Positions 47,890-61,621 of a stretch of DNA of 64,000 nucleotides are shown here, piece by piece. Under the pieces are notes generated by a model, which saw only the letters and a list, made by a program, of their open reading frames with translations, was not told the DNA's origin and made no database searches. The translations under genes and the position numbers were made by a program. The number at the start of each line of letters is the position of its first letter. Position 1 is the first letter of the stretch. Source of the stretch: Gossypium raimondii (taxonomy: Eukaryota > Streptophyta > Magnoliopsida > Malvales > Malvaceae); NCBI RefSeq assembly GCF_025698545.1, contig NC_068570.1, forward strand, positions 51,603,924 to 51,667,923. The letters are read 5' to 3'.

Positions 47890-48560
47890 CAACATTATAA
47901 ACTACTAACATATACCTACTGTATAAATAGTTCGATTTCAATGTGTGTGTGTGTTTTTTTTTGTAACATTTCAAATTCAAGTTTCTCTCTTTTTGTTAGA
48001 AAATTCTAACTTTTCATGTAATAGATATATATGGATTTAATATTTGATCACATATTATAAATATGCTCTACATTAGGTACAAACAAACATTTAATGTCTA
48101 AGGTACGCCTAAGCTAACAAAGAGATGTACTGATAAAATTATTTGATGATACATGTATAACATTTTGAAGTTTGCGAGTAACTTAAATTATGTGCCATAG
48201 TTAGAGAATGTGTTGTATAATTGACCCAAGTTATATTAAACTCTTTTAGGGTGAAATGAGTTTTATTTCTCTATAACATTAACTTGCAAAAGTATTAATT
48301 ATAATACCAACATTTTTAGGTTGAATAGTAAAAATTCGATATATTTAAAGTGAATGTCCAAGTTTTTTTTTGTTCAAATAGAATTTTAATTGATATGTAG
48401 TTCATTACAATCGAAAGAAATAGTAATGAAGACTAGTATATTGAAATTATGTCTAAAGTAACATACATTAAATAAACACTTGGTTGAAAGCTAAATTATG
48501 TCGAGAAAATATCAAACCTTAAGAAATAACGCTAATACGAATGCGAAAGTCACATAATTG
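47890..48560. other. AT-rich spacer
   Basis: No gene or bounded element is recognised. A short TG run lies near 47942. Confidence 0.4.
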
Positions 48561-48665
48561 GGTGCTCAACCACCGGAATGAAATATACGGATTAGTGCAT
48601 TGAATCACATCATTAGGTGCTCAACTACTAGAATGAAATATACGAATGGGTGCATTGGATCTGTC
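48561..48665. repeat. 55-bp tandem duplication
   Basis: Two copies of a unit beginning GGTGCTCAAC and containing GGAATGAAATATACG lie head to tail (48561-48615 and 48616 to about 48665). They differ at a few positions. Their role is unknown. Confidence 0.75.
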
Positions 48666-50503
48666 ATCAATGAATTTGCCCCTCACAAAAAATTGTGAAA
48701 CCTCATAAAACGTAAATCTTTAGATCAAATGTAAAGAAAAACTAGTTTGGACTCAATTCATCAAGTTACCACATACCCGAGAACATTGAATCAGCATTGA
48801 CTCAAGAAAACTTGGATCTTCATCGACTCAATAAAGCTTCCTAAGGAGTAGCTAGGTGACAGTCTTAGGAAAATTATTATTTCGAGCAACGCAAGCCTAT
48901 CATGTCAAAAAAAAAAAAAAAAGGGTGGATGAAGAAGTAGGAGACATGGCAAAAAGGAAAGAGAGGATGATGGATGGAAGGAAAGGGAGAGAGAAAAAAA
49001 AGAAAGAAAGAGGGAAAATGGGTGAGAAAGGACTAGAGATGATAAAATTCAAATCGATTTACTTTGAATAAAATGAATTTTTTTTATTTGAAAGTAGATG
49101 TGGGACAGGGTGGGGTGAATTTTTTATTTTTGATAGATAGTGGGTATAGAACGATTACGATAATTGTTTACCTTGCCTCGACCCAACTCGTTCCACTATA
49201 TAAAATTATCATTTTATCTTTATATATATAAGTTATTAAAAATGTAAAAATGTAATAACGTCATATAGAAAAAAGTCATATATTTTATGTTTAAATATTT
49301 ATTTGACTTTAAAAAAATTACAAATACTAAAAATAAGTAACAAAAATTAAATTGAAGTGGAGTGGGGTGGAGCGGAGATGAATACATCTAATATCTATGA
49401 AGGTGATAATGATTTTTAAGATTATATATTTATAGTAGAGTGGAGTGGATAGTTGAGCAAAATGTTTAGTCCAACATTATTGTCATTCCTATAAAGGAAA
49501 CGAGAAAGATAAAGGTTGGAGAATAACCTCAACCAACAAATGAAGATCAATGATCGACAAAGGAGCCCCAAATAAGTGAAAGAAAGTGAGATGAAAAGAT
49601 GGAGATGAAAGAAAGGATCAACGAAGAGGGGAGGAGAGAGGGGAGAGTCGATGAGTTATTGCTGTTTGCCCAAATGATTAGGGTTAAAAAACCTCGAAAA
49701 AATAAGGGAGAATACGAATTAAGTTAGTATAAACTTTAGAGTTTTAATCTTATAAATTAAGGTAATAAAATTAACTTTATTTCTATTTCAAAATCTAATT
49801 GGGCTGAATTTTTAATTTAATTGAAGTTTGATGTTATCGTAATTAGTGTTCATCAATACAATTATTCTGAAAAATATAAATAATTTACCATAAAATATAC
49901 TTTATTCTGTGTATATAAAAGAGGCAAAATTTGATAGATAAAAGGACAAGGGGAGTGAAGATGAGCAGAACACGCTAGACAAATTCTTTTTTCCTTGAGA
50001 TATTAAAAATCTCTTTACACTCATTGTTAGTCCCACCCATAGCATCTAATCCGCAATTATTTAACATAGAAATATGGAAAAGATAAAGTTGTTTTCAACT
50101 ACAAAAAGCTGGTAAACCAAGTGGGACAGTCCGAATGTCTCTCTCTCTCTCCCCATCTATCAAAGCTATGTGTGTATGAGAGCACCATGCGTCCATTAGA
50201 TACGGCTCCAATCAAGCTTCAACAAATTCGTCTCCCTATGAATCCACCTAAATTTCTTTGTGCCACACACCAACACTACCCCCTTCTTCTAAAGCTATGC
50301 TCCTATCTTACTGAATTAATGCTGCTTTCTGCAATCGCTACCATTGTACCTATCCTTGTTTTTTAGCCCACATATATAAGCATATATATATTCTCCTTTC
50401 CCTTTCAAGACGGGATTTGGTTGCAAACTCTCATTATCAAAGACTATATCATGTTGTGCAGGATGAGTACAAGTCTAGCATATAGAATATTTCATGCATT
50501 CCG
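48666..50503. other. spacer, no gene supported
   Basis: Contains a purine-rich stretch at 48910-49030 that produces a lysine/glutamate-rich spurious frame, GGGGTGGAGCGG-like patches near 49370, and a CT run near 50140. The frame at 50121-50366 has no recognisable domain. Confidence 0.4.
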
Positions 50504-50523
50504 ATATATATATATATATATAT
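50504..50523. repeat. (AT)n microsatellite
   Basis: An uninterrupted AT dinucleotide run of about 20 bases. Confidence 0.9.
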
Positions 50524-53500
50524 CCTGATGCTGCAGTTAAATTTAGAAAAAAAAAAAAGAAAGAGTCTTTTATTATTGGAGAATCTTATACTAAGCTAGC
50601 TTAGCTTGCTTACATTGAAAGGGATGTTATACAAACGGCAAAACAACATACATACATGTGCTTCTTCCAGGGAAGCAGTGGATCCAGTACATAAGTGTTG
50701 TAGTAGTATGTGAATGTATGCAAAACTTTCTGTTGAACTGCTTTCCATGCATAGTTTTCACTAAAAACCTTGGTACACAATACGGCACACCCTGCAGTAT
50801 CAGTTTGCAAAGTTTTCTTCCATGTTCAACTTGATAATTTGACTCCGCACTAAACCAATCCAACTCTCATTAGCTGCATTGAAAGTTGCATAAAATCAAG
50901 GCAAATATTGATATCGTCCTAATAATTTTGTCATTTCAAAGAAGGATTCTCGATATGAAAGTAGTCACTCGTGCTTTATAAAGGTTATAGTCTCATCTGT
51001 AACTATTAATATTACTATAATATCATATTCCCAACATTCTTCAAGAAAGTAGAATATTGCAGCAAATGCACCCACCTACTATAAAACCCAAAGAACAACG
51101 ATGGACCAAAGTCTAATGTTCGTTGTGTAAAATCACACAAACCATTGAAAATAATTAAGAGTTTGCAATAAATATGCATTTGGCAGTTTTTTTTCTACTT
51201 TGGTATCTATATTTGATACTAAATTTGATGATATAATTAGTGTTATTGAAACAAGACAAGGTTGTACGGCTAATAATTAATCCATATAATAATTTGAACA
51301 AAGGGGTTGAACCATTTGACTTATAAATTACTTGAAATTGGTAAAATAGAAAACCAGTTGAAGATTTTTTTATATTTTATATATTTTTGAAATTTTTATG
51401 AATTCTTATTAACTTATTTAATTATTGTTGATATGTCAATTGAATCAGTTGAACTGATTGAATAAAAATTGACGATATAACATGTTTAATCACCGATCTA
51501 ATTATTAAAATATTAAATGTAATACCAATTATATCACATTATCAAATCTTTATATATTTCAAATTTAGAAACCAAAATAGAAAAAATTATAAGCACCAAA
51601 ATAAATATAAATAAAATTATATTACCCTATTTTGATCTAGACTCATAAATCAGAGAGGGCTTTCGTGATTGAACTATCACCATTGGAGTATCAAATAATG
51701 AGATTGACTATTGCATCCTTACGTTGTTGGCCACTGACAACATATTAAAACACAATACTAATACTAAATTATAATATACTCACAATGTAAATAAAAAATT
51801 ATGTAATAAAATATATTTATAAAAAATAGATAAATATAAATAAGATTTTAATTGAAAATTGAAAATGCAAAATAAAGATGTTAAAAGTTATAGTTTCTCA
51901 GGTTCATATTTAATTATGTGTGATTTTCTAAATATATTTTATATAATTAAATAACTCGAGATTCAATTAGATTTATTCATGGGTCGGGTTAATTGTTCAA
52001 GCTTGAAAATCTACTCGAAATTTGGAAGGATTTGAGAAAAAATATTGGGTTTAGACAAAAAAAATAGGTCCGTTTAAAATACGAACCGAGTTTAGACTTG
52101 AACATTCAATGCCCAAACCTGGCTTGGCCTATTTTTAGGTTAATAATATTTTATGTTATGCTATTTTTATATATTACGTAATTTATAACGTATAAAGGTT
52201 AAATATATAGTAATGATTTAAACATTAAAATTGCTAAAGTGATTATATATAAATTTTAATAAATAAAAATATATAAAACATCATATATTAAATTAAAAAT
52301 AATATAAATACATATTTAAATTTTTTAAAAAATAATATGAACAAGCCTCTTGAATTAGCCATTTATAAATATGGACGAATTTGAATAAAATTTTAAATTA
52401 ATATTTCTAACCTAATTAAATTTAGACAAAAATAAAATATATTAATATTATATATAGACTCGACTCAAATTCAATCTGACCCGTCATCATTTCTAGATTC
52501 TACGTGTATTAAGAAAACCTCGAGAAAGGAAAAGAGTTCCTAGGGTGGGACACCTTTCTTTTTCGTTTTTCTTGTTTTTTTAAGGTAACATTTCTTTTTC
52601 GTTTTTCATTTCTTCAAACATAATGTATGTATATTAGTTTTTCCATAACATTAATACTGGTATTTTGCTATAAAAGCCAATAAACCCAAAAAGAAAGAGA
52701 AGGTTTAACTTACGGTTCTTCCCTTTTTATTGCAACATCTGAGTTAAGGGTTTTTGTGTCAGGGTTAGAGTTAGGGTTAGGGGTCTAAGAGCAGAAGGTC
52801 CCAGGGCTAGGGCTCGAAGAGACAGATAAAAGGGTAAAAAAGAGGGCATAGTACGCGAATCCATCACAACAGCATAAGAATAAAAGCAAAGGAGAAATGT
52901 TAAGAGAGACGTCACTGGTTTATAAAATTTGACGCAGTGAAAAAGCAGTGAATGTATGTGGGTGGCAATGCCGCTTGATAGGATATAATAAAAGGATAAT
53001 ATAATTTTTGTTCTCTAGATTTAATAAATTAGTTTATTTTAATATTTATATTTATATTTATTTATTTTATCTTTAAATTTGACGAATAGATTTATTTTGA
53101 TTTCTAAATTTAGATTCTATTAAAATTTAATAATGTGATTAATATTATTAAAATATGATAGGATTAGATAAATCGATAGCTAATTTATATAACAAGCTGA
53201 GTAAAGAAGTTGAACTAATTGGCTCAAAAATTGTTTAAAATTAGTAAGAACCAAAAACTAAGATAAAAATCGACAATTAAATAGGTTAAACGAGTTTTAT
53301 AAATTTTTTATAAAATTTTAATTAATTAATTAATTATTGTCGATTAATTGAAATAAGAATTGATGGTCTAGTATGTTTTACTATTGATTTAGTTATTAAA
53401 TCACTGTAACACCTTAAAATTGTAATATTTTAAAATTTATATTAAATTTTAAATAGTACAATCTTATAATATCATATTATTAAATTTTTAGAATTTTAAA

Positions 53501-54239
53501 ATTAAAAGATGAAAATGGATATAGTAAAAAGAAAATAATATAAATAATAAAGTAAGCTTAATTCCCAATAAGTTGAGTATCCTATAATAAAAATGTAGGC
53601 TTATTTCAGCTCCTAAGCAAAAGCTTTTTCCCTTTTTATTTTTATGAATTACTTTACGTCATATCCATCAACAGTGATAGATTAAACAAAAAAAAAAGAA
53701 GAAAAGAAAAGAAAATGAAATGAAATGGAAAGAAAGAGACTGCAATATCTGCGAGACCTGGAATTCAATTTGACAGATAAGAAAGATTGAAAGGAAAGAT
53801 ATTTGGAGTATAATTTTCTTTTCCTTCTTGACCGCTTCGTGTTATGAGCCCAGCTATGAATACCAAATTAACAATTAACTCAGAACCTCTTTTCTTCGAC
53901 TATTATTGATGATTGTATTTTCCTTTTTTTAAGTTTAGGGTTTAATTAAGCTATGATATCGTTCTAAAGATAATCCACCTTTTCTTAACCATATAGTTGT
54001 GAAATGACTACTGATTCTAGTTGTATGATTTAATCACTTGTTTGTGGGAGATAAAGTAAGGGTGAAGTGGCAATCAAGAAATAAAGTGTAATGCAAAAGT
54101 TCAAAACCTTCTCATTGTTTTTCTCATGAGAAGATCTTATTTATCTGTAAAATCATTATAAAAATTACATAAAATCCCATTATAGAGAAAAAAAAGTTTG
54201 CAGAGAATAAAAACTAAAGAAAGTAATTCAAAATAATGG
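50524..54239. other. AT-rich spacer with possible old repeat remnants
   Basis: Overlapping minus-strand frames at 50610-50863 have no recognisable domain. The stretch 51960-52500 contains CATGGGTCGGGTT at one end and CTGACCCGTC at the other and may be a decayed relative of the 47487 element. 51290-51540 and 53190-53420 share AATTGA/GAACTG-type words with the fold-back element near 7.3 kb. GGTTAGAGTTAGGGTTAGGG near 52760 is telomere-like but short. No gene is supported. Confidence 0.35.
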
Positions 54240-54945
54240 GTGTATTATTACGCCCGTGTTGGGAAGAATTCATTGAAAGGTAAAATTCGACAAAATCTTG
54301 GTGAAAGGATCAGCAAGTTGGTCAGGGGAATGAATATAAGTAAAACAAACTTGACAACATCGCACTTGTTCATGAACAAAGTGAATATTAATTTCTAAAT
54401 GTTTTAATTTGGTGTGGTGCACTGAATTTGTAGCAATATAGGTGACACCAATATTGTCACATAATCAATGGCAAGGTGGGAGTAAGACATGGAGGTCTTT
54501 GAGCAATTGTGTTATGTAATTTATTTCGGAAAAAGTAACAACTACGGCACGGTATTCTATTTTCATAAATAAATGAGAAATAGTGTATTTCTTAGAACAC
54601 TAAGAAATTGGAGTAGACCCAAAATAGATGATATACCCGATGACAGAACAACAATCGATGACACCACTAGCCCAACGACATTGCCATACATGTAGAGAGC
54701 AGAATGGACTTAGAGGAAATACATATGCTATAAAAAAGACGTTTCCTTGAGATATTGAAAGAAACTTTTGATTGTTTTCTAGTGATTGACGGATGGGGAG
54801 TTGTTGAATTGAGTAAGTTTATTGATTGAGAAAGATTTGTCTGGTCTTATGAAAGATAGATATTGAAGTTTTTTAGGACACTCCTACAGTCCTTGGCATT
54901 TATTTTTGGAACTTCATCATAAACAATTAATGTCTCAAACATACT

Positions 54946-55092
54946 TGTAGAATGATAAAAGAAAACTGCCTTTTGTATATTGGATGCTAACGTATTGTTA
55001 TATACAAGTAGGAAACTGAAGCAACAGAAAATAACAGAAAGATAACTACTAACTGACAAACAAGAAATTAATTTAAAACTATATAACTAACA
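54946..55092 (-). repeat. 3' LTR of the young Copia
   Basis: 147 bp. On the minus strand it starts TGTTAGTTATATAG and ends CTACA. It is adjoined by the polypurine run CTTGAGGGGGGC (55093-55104). Confidence 0.93.
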
Positions 55093-55099
55093 GCCCCCC

Positions 55100-58000
55100 T
55101 CAAGCTGGAGAGTGAATGGGAAACAATCCCAGCTTGGACAAAATAAGCTGGAAGGGAACAGCAGCTAAAGCTTTGGTGAAGATGTCAGCAAGCTGATCCT
55201 TGGAAGAACAAGGAAGCAATTTAACAACACCGGACAACACTTTTTCACGAACAAGATGACAGTCGATCTCAATATGTTTAGTACGTTCATGAAACGTAGG
55301 GTTTGCAGCAATTTGAAGAGCAGAATTGTTGTCGCAAAACAAAGCAGTAGGCCCAGAAATAGACAGATGCAAATCAGACAGAAGAAATCGAAGCCACTGA
55401 ATTTCACAAACAGTAGATGCAAGAGCCCTATATTCTGCTTCTGAGGAAGAGCGAGACACGGTGTTTTGCTTCTTGGCTTTCTAACTAACAAGGGAATCTC
55501 TATAAAAGAGGCAGTAACCAGTCACAGAGCGACGTGTGAGAGGACAACCAGCCCAATCACAGTCACTAAATGCATTCAGTGTAGGCGAGGAAGAAGCAGA
55601 AAAGAAAAGACCAAAGTCAAAGCAGCCTTTCAGGTAGCGAAGAATGCGATGGGCAGCTTGAAGGTGAGTGACTGTAGGTCTGTCCAAGAATTGACTTAAC
55701 TGTTGAACAGCAAAAGCAAGATCAGGTCTAGTAGAAACCAAATACAATAGACGTCCGATAAGTTTTCTGAAAACAGTGTTATCAAGAAGCAATTCGACAG
55801 AAGCATCACGAGGGATTTTGGTAACCATAGGAGTTTTAACAGACTTGCAGTCTGAGAAACCAAAGTCAGTCAGTAGATCGAGAGCATATTTCTGCTGACA
55901 AAGATGAATACCAGCAGAACTATGAGCAACTTTAAGGCCAAGAAAATATTTGATATCCCCTAAGTCTTTGATGCTAAAGGCAGAATACAAGAAGGCTTTT
56001 ACTCGTGTTATTTCTTCCAAAAGATCACTAGCTAGAATAACATCATCAACATAAACCAATAAGGCAGTAAAGGAAATTTCATCCTTTGTAACAAACAAAG
56101 AAAAATCTGAACTAGATTGAAAGTAACCTATTGAAGTAAGAGCTGCAGTGAGTTTGGCAAACCACTGTCGACTTGCCTGCTTGAGACCATATAATGATTT
56201 TTGCAACTTACAAACCTTATGGGAAGTAGAAGAAGCAAAACCAGGAGGCAAAAGCATGTAAACCTCTTCAGTCAAATCTCCATGCAAAAACGCATTGTTA
56301 ACATCAAGCTGGTGCAAAAACCAATTTTTGGAAGCAGCAATAGCAAGCAATAATTGAACAGTAGTAATCTTGGCCACAGGGGAAAAGGTATCAAAATAAT
56401 CAACACCCTCAGTTTGTGTGAACCCTTTTGCAACCAAACGAGCCTTGTAGCGCTCAATAGAACCATCGGCTCGATATTTCACACGATAGACCCATTTGCA
56501 ACCGATGGCAATCTTTCTTGGAGGTAAGTCCATAATGATCCAGGTGTTATTTTGTTCAAGAGCAGAAATTTCAGCCTGTATTGCTTCTTGCCAATGAGGA
56601 ACTTTGCTAGCTTGTAAATATGTTATAGGTATGGGAGAAGCATTGATAGCAAGAGTAAAAGGTGTGGAGTATCGAAGATGATTGGCAACAGCTTTGCTGG
56701 AAAAACAATGATACTGGTCTAAATATGAAGGAGGTTTCCTAAGACGAGATGGCCTAGAGGGTTGTAAAGGAACAGGAGGTGAAGCTTGTGATTGAAGTGG
56801 CAAACCATAGGTAATGGTGGGGTCAAAGGTTAACTGTGGGATGGAAGAGGAAGAAGATGGTTGATGAGAAAAAGGAAAAATAGACTCATGGAAATGGACA
56901 TTTCTGGAGATAAAAATAGCATGGGTTGATAGGTCAAAAAGAATATAGCCTTTGACATGGGGTGGAAAACCAAGAAAGACACACTCACGTGCTCGAGGAT
57001 CCAACTTATGACGATGAGCAGTAAGAGTAGTTGCAAAGCAAAGACAACCAAAGACACGGAGGTGCTGAAAAGATGGCTTAGTTTGGTATAATTTGTCAAA
57101 AGGAGTAAGGTTAGCCAAAAGGGGAGTAGGGGTACGGTTAATAAGAAAAACAGCATGAAGAACAACATGCCCCCAAAAATGCTTAGGTAGATGAGAATGA
57201 AATAAGAGAGCCCGTGTAACATTAAGAATATGTTGGTGCTTGCGTTCTACAAGACCGTTTTATTGTGAGGTTTCAACACATGTAGTTTGATGAATTACGC
57301 CTTTAGAAGCATAAAAGGTTGGAATAGCAAACTCACAACCATTGTCAGATCGAATGAGTTTAATTTTGGATGAAAATTGAGTTTCAACAAGTGTGAAAAA
57401 ATTCTGAATGTGAGTACGAACTTCAGAATTTGCTTTCAATAAAATGATCCAAGTAAAACGACTAAAATCATCGACAATGGTTAAAAAATAACGATGACCA
57501 GTAATAGAAATAACATCAGTTGGGCCTCAAATATCAACATGAACAAGTTTAAAAATTTTATTGGAAACGGAAGTGCTTACAGGAAAAGATATTTTCTTCT
57601 GTTTGGCCAAATGGTAAGCTTTACAAGTTGCATTATTTGACATAGACAAAGAAGGAATGTAAGGGAAAAGTAGTTTTAGTCGAGAATCAGAAAGATGACC
57701 GAGACAATGATGCCAAAGGGAACATGAAGTTGTGTTGGCGGACAAGGCAATGAGAGTAGAAATGGAAAAGGTTTAAGCTGGGGAGTCCAAAATATAAAGA
57801 CCATGGAGCACTCTAGCTGTACCAATCATCTTCAAAGAAGGAAGAGCCTGTATAGAACAATATGTTTTATGAAAAATAAAGGAACAAGGTAATGTAGTAG
57901 TGAGTTTAGTGACAGATAAAAGATTAAAAGTGAATTGAGGAACATAAAGAACATTAGTAATGTAAAGGCTATTATTGAAAATGACTGTACCAGAAATTCG

Positions 58001-59209
58001 AGCACAAACTTTAGTGCCATTTGGAAGGTTGATGTATATAGGTTTAATGGAATGAAAAGAAGCAAAAAAGGATAAAGAATGAGTAATATGATCAGTGGCA
58101 CCTGTGTCAATGATCCAATGATGGGATTGAAGAGAAAAGAGGTTACCTGAGGATGGGGAAGGGTTTGGTTGTAAGGAAGAAGCAATATTGGTAACATGAG
58201 GTGGAGAGGTAGATGCTGGAAGCAATGCAAGTAGCTGTTGCAACTGATCTTGTGTCAAAATAACAGAAGGATCAGATGGCAAAATGTCAACATGCTGCGA
58301 AGAGTCCAAAGGTTGTAAAGCACAATCATTAAGGGCTGTGTGTGCACGAGAAGCCCGAACTCGAGACTTATAACCAGGTGGATAGCCATGCTTCTCATAA
58401 CAAGTATCAACAGTATGCCTGGATTTGCCACAGAAGGTACATTGCCGTGAATCAGTAAATGATTTGGCCTGAGATTTCTTTGAAGAAGTATGGTGGTGCA
58501 ATGTGTTGTTAACAAACAACTGAGATGAGCCAGCAGGAAGATGACATTCTTGTTGAATAACCAGGGAAAATACTTTGTTGATTGGAGGCAACGGATCAAT
58601 GAGCATGATTTGAGAACGAACAGCAGCAAACTGATCATGAAGACCCTTAAGAAAACGAATAACGTAGTCGTTTTCATGATATTTTTGGAGAGTGACAAAA
58701 ATACCACAAGAGCAAGATGGTGAACAAGAACAAACTGGAATTGGTCGAAGATTCATCAACTCATCCCAGAGAATTTTTAACTCAGTAAAGTAATCAGTGA
58801 TGGAGCGATCATCTTGCTTGAAAGCATTGATCTCTTCTTGAAGAGCAGAAATGTGGAAAACATCTCCTTGAGAAAAACGTTCACGGAGATTGCGCCAAAC
58901 ATCATAAGCAAAATCGAGCCAAAGAACACTGTTCATGATCGAGGGCGAGATGGAATGGTGCAACCAAGAAAGCACCATAGTGTTACATCGTTCCTAGACA
59001 GAATAACGAGGATCTGTTCGAGGTGGAACCGTGATGGTGCCGTCAATAAACTGGAGCTTGTTCTTGGATAAAAATGCCATTGTCATTGCTCGAGACCAAG
59101 AGTGATAGTTCGAGCTTGATAAGATAGGAGAAACAAGAACCAAAGCTGGGTTTTCATTTGGATGCAGATAGTATGGACTAAAAGGCAGCATAGGATCATG
59201 AAGTGCCAT
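55100..59209 (-). pseudogene. Copia gag-pol, single frame with five nonsense codons
   Basis: From the ATG at 59209 to the terminal stop at 55100 the frame spans 1,370 codons without a frameshift. Order: gag (to about 57900) with CCHC knuckle CTFCGKSRHTVDTC, protease WIIDTGATDH, GAG-pre-integrase LWHHCLGHLS, integrase with RSDNG, reverse transcriptase with YVDDVILAS, and RNase H ending DIFTKAL. Premature stops occur at 58994-58996 (TAG), 57773-57775 (TAA), 57527-57529 (TGA), 57260-57262 (TAA) and 55481-55483 (TAG). Each is explainable as TGG or CAA changed by one G:C to A:T transition. The second Cys of the integrase zinc pair appears as Tyr (CKAYHLAK), also a G to A type change. Confidence 0.92.
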
Positions 59210-59263
59210 TTTGAGAAAAGAGAATCAAGAATGCAGACTATGTGGAAAGCAAGAAAGAAATAA

Positions 59264-59275
59264 CATCTGATACCA
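59264..59275 (-). other. primer-binding site of the young Copia
   Basis: On the minus strand TGGTATCAGATG follows the 5' LTR with no spacer. It matches the initiator tRNA-Met complement over the first ten bases. Confidence 0.85.
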
Positions 59276-59421
59276 TGTAGAATGATAAAAGAAACTGCCT
59301 TTTGCATATTGGATGCTAACGTATTGTTATATACAAGTAGGAAACTGAAGCAACAGAAAATAACAGAAAGATAACTACTAACTGACAAACAAGAAATTAA
59401 TTTAAAACTATATAACTAACA
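59276..59421 (-). repeat. 5' LTR of the young Copia
   Basis: 146 bp, the partner of 54946-55092. It lacks one A of an A-run and carries one C/T difference. Confidence 0.93.
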
Positions 59422-59960
59422 ATACTCATAAGCAATTGAATACCCTTACTCTCGTGCATATTATAATCATGAAGTACCTTTTGATTATATTTAGATTGAG
59501 TCAAGAATAACCCGTTATCATCACAAAAAACTTTAATACTCAAGAAAGAATGCAACAATCCAAGATATTTAAGTGAAAATTGTTTAACAAGTAATTGAAT
59601 AACATTTTGAATAAGCGATTCATTGTTACCGATGATATGATGAATCATCCATATATATCAATATATAAATAGTAGCTCCCATATTATGTAGGACAACTAG
59701 AGAAATGTCGCATGCAGACATTTTGAATCCAATTTTCACCAATAAAGTTGTAAGAGCATCATACCATGTTTTAGGTACATGTTGGAGTCCATAAATGACC
59801 TTTTGCAACCGTTAGACATAATTAGGATGCTTGAAAGTGGGAGGCTGGGACATGTAGACTTCATTGTCAAGTTTGCCTTGTAGAAAGGCATTGTTTATGT
59901 CAATTTGGTGCAATTACCAATTGCGTTGGACAACAAGAGTCAGAACTGTGCGAATCATAA

Positions 59961-61621
59961 TTGGTTTTACCACAAGACTAAATCAATACCAGATTTAGGG
60001 ATTATATCAATGTGAAAAACAACAATAAATTAATGCTTTCAATTACTGTGCTACTAGCATCCTAGACTAGTAAGATCTCATCTTCACCGCTCATTAAGTA
60101 AATGTAAATTGAAGAATTATTTGATATAGTCGTAGTGAGGTTTTTTTAATTTTATAAAAAGAAATTTAAAATTTATTGGGTTTCCAATTGGTATTTAAAA
60201 TAATAAATAAATTATACATATGACGGTTTTTTGGGTGATATATCAATTGTGGAAAATTGGATTAGTTTTGAGTTGAGTTGATTTAAATCAAGTTGTAAAA
60301 TTGTTTAAGTCATTTTGTTTGAGATAGATTTGTGTTCACGTTAGTTTCAAGTTCATATTAATTTTGAATTTGGATTGTTTATTTTGGGTTCACATTATTT
60401 AAATTTAAAGTTTGATTTTGAGGCTCAATATTTAAATCGAATTTGAAAAATTTTATGATTAATATAGGTTTGACTTATCTCATAATATTTGTTTCAATAA
60501 TTTCAAATTAAGGTTATTTTGATTGAAATCTTTCTAGGTTATTGTTACTTAAGTTTTGGGGTTCATGTCTACTTTAAATTTTGCTCAAAATCGAGTTTAT
60601 ATTCTTTAACTTTTATAGTGAAATTAAATTTATTTAGATAATTGAGGTCATAGAAAATATATAGGAAAAAGAAAAAGAAATCATATACGACAACCTATTA
60701 TTTCAACAAATGGCATTCCTAAATGATTGAAATATTAATTGTGCTAAAATTTAGGAAAGAATTTAGTACGTTTAGTGATTTCATTTAATACCAGTAGAAT
60801 ATTCTCTCATTTCGCTTTGGATTATTAAATAATTTTTTCTATAAAATAAAAATATATTTTTATTAATGTGTCATAATTTAATTTTTAAATAAATGAATTT
60901 AAAGTTAAGAATAAACAATAATAAAAGATATAAAATATGAGGTGTATTAAGACATATCACAAAAAAAAAAAAAGAATATTTGATGACACTAAAAGTAAAA
61001 TATGCACAATAAAACTATAATATGTATTATAATTTATACAAAATCATTTCTTAAATGAGTCATTATAACGAATTACAAAAAAATTCGAACTATGAGAAAA
61101 TTTACATAAATATGATACATATAAATGAACATGTCAAAATCTACGTAAACAAAATCGCTAAAGTATAAAACTATTATAATTCCATTAAAAATTTATAATA
61201 ATTTGAACACGCAAATTGTTTTTAAACCTCAAATTATTCTAATTGAATTTTGAAATTACCAATATCATATCAAATATGTTCTTTTGTTAACTTAGTCATT
61301 AACTTGGGTGATAATGCTAGTTTAATTTTGATGTGAAGCATATTTAAAATACTTAAATCGAATTACAAACATGTGTGTAATTTTTCCGTTAACTTGGATT
61401 TAATGTTTTAAAATTCTAAAAAAAAAAAAAAGAAAATGGTCCTCCTAATTTTTTTGATACTTGTTTGTTTTTATATCCAACATGTTTATGTTATAAGTAT
61501 ACATGTGTTTATAATTTATTGCACATATTTTAAATAGGCTTTCTATCATATTCAAATTAGCATTCAATGTCCAAAATAACGGCTAAGTTAACATAATGAC
61601 ATGATTGGTATAAAAAATTGA
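59961..61621. other. AT-rich spacer
   Basis: No gene or bounded element is recognised. Poly-A runs lie near 60960 and 61420. Confidence 0.4.

Larger units (their letters stand above)
54946..59421 (-). mobile_element. young Ty1-Copia element, near-identical LTRs
   Basis: The element is 4,476 bp with TG...CA ends and an ATACT target duplication (54941-54945 and 59422-59426). Its 147- and 146-bp LTRs differ by one substitution and one single-base indel, which implies a recent insertion. It has a primer site next to the 5' LTR, one continuous gag-pol frame and a polypurine tract beside the 3' LTR. It is nested in an older Copia remnant. Confidence 0.95.
54240..59960 (-). mobile_element. outer Copia remnant split by a younger Copia
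   Basis: Minus-strand reverse transcriptase fragments lie at 59960-59427 (INNAFLQGKLDNEVYMSQPP and VIYGLQHVPKTWYDAL, read with stops). The RNase H / C-terminal end lies at about 54945-54240 (HSPDQLADPFTKIL). Together they form one broken pol whose halves meet at the ATACT duplication of the inserted element. No LTRs of this outer copy are identified. Confidence 0.75.

Noticed and set aside
48856..49071. Lysine/glutamate-rich 71-codon frame
   Set aside because: It follows an A-run in purine-rich DNA; low complexity explains it.
50610..50863. Overlapping minus-strand frames that might form a small gene
   Set aside because: I could not recognise a domain or a consistent exon chain; the evidence is only open-frame length.
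52745..52790. Interstitial telomere repeat
   Set aside because: Only about three degenerate GGTTAG-type units, not the plant TTTAGGG repeat; too short to claim.
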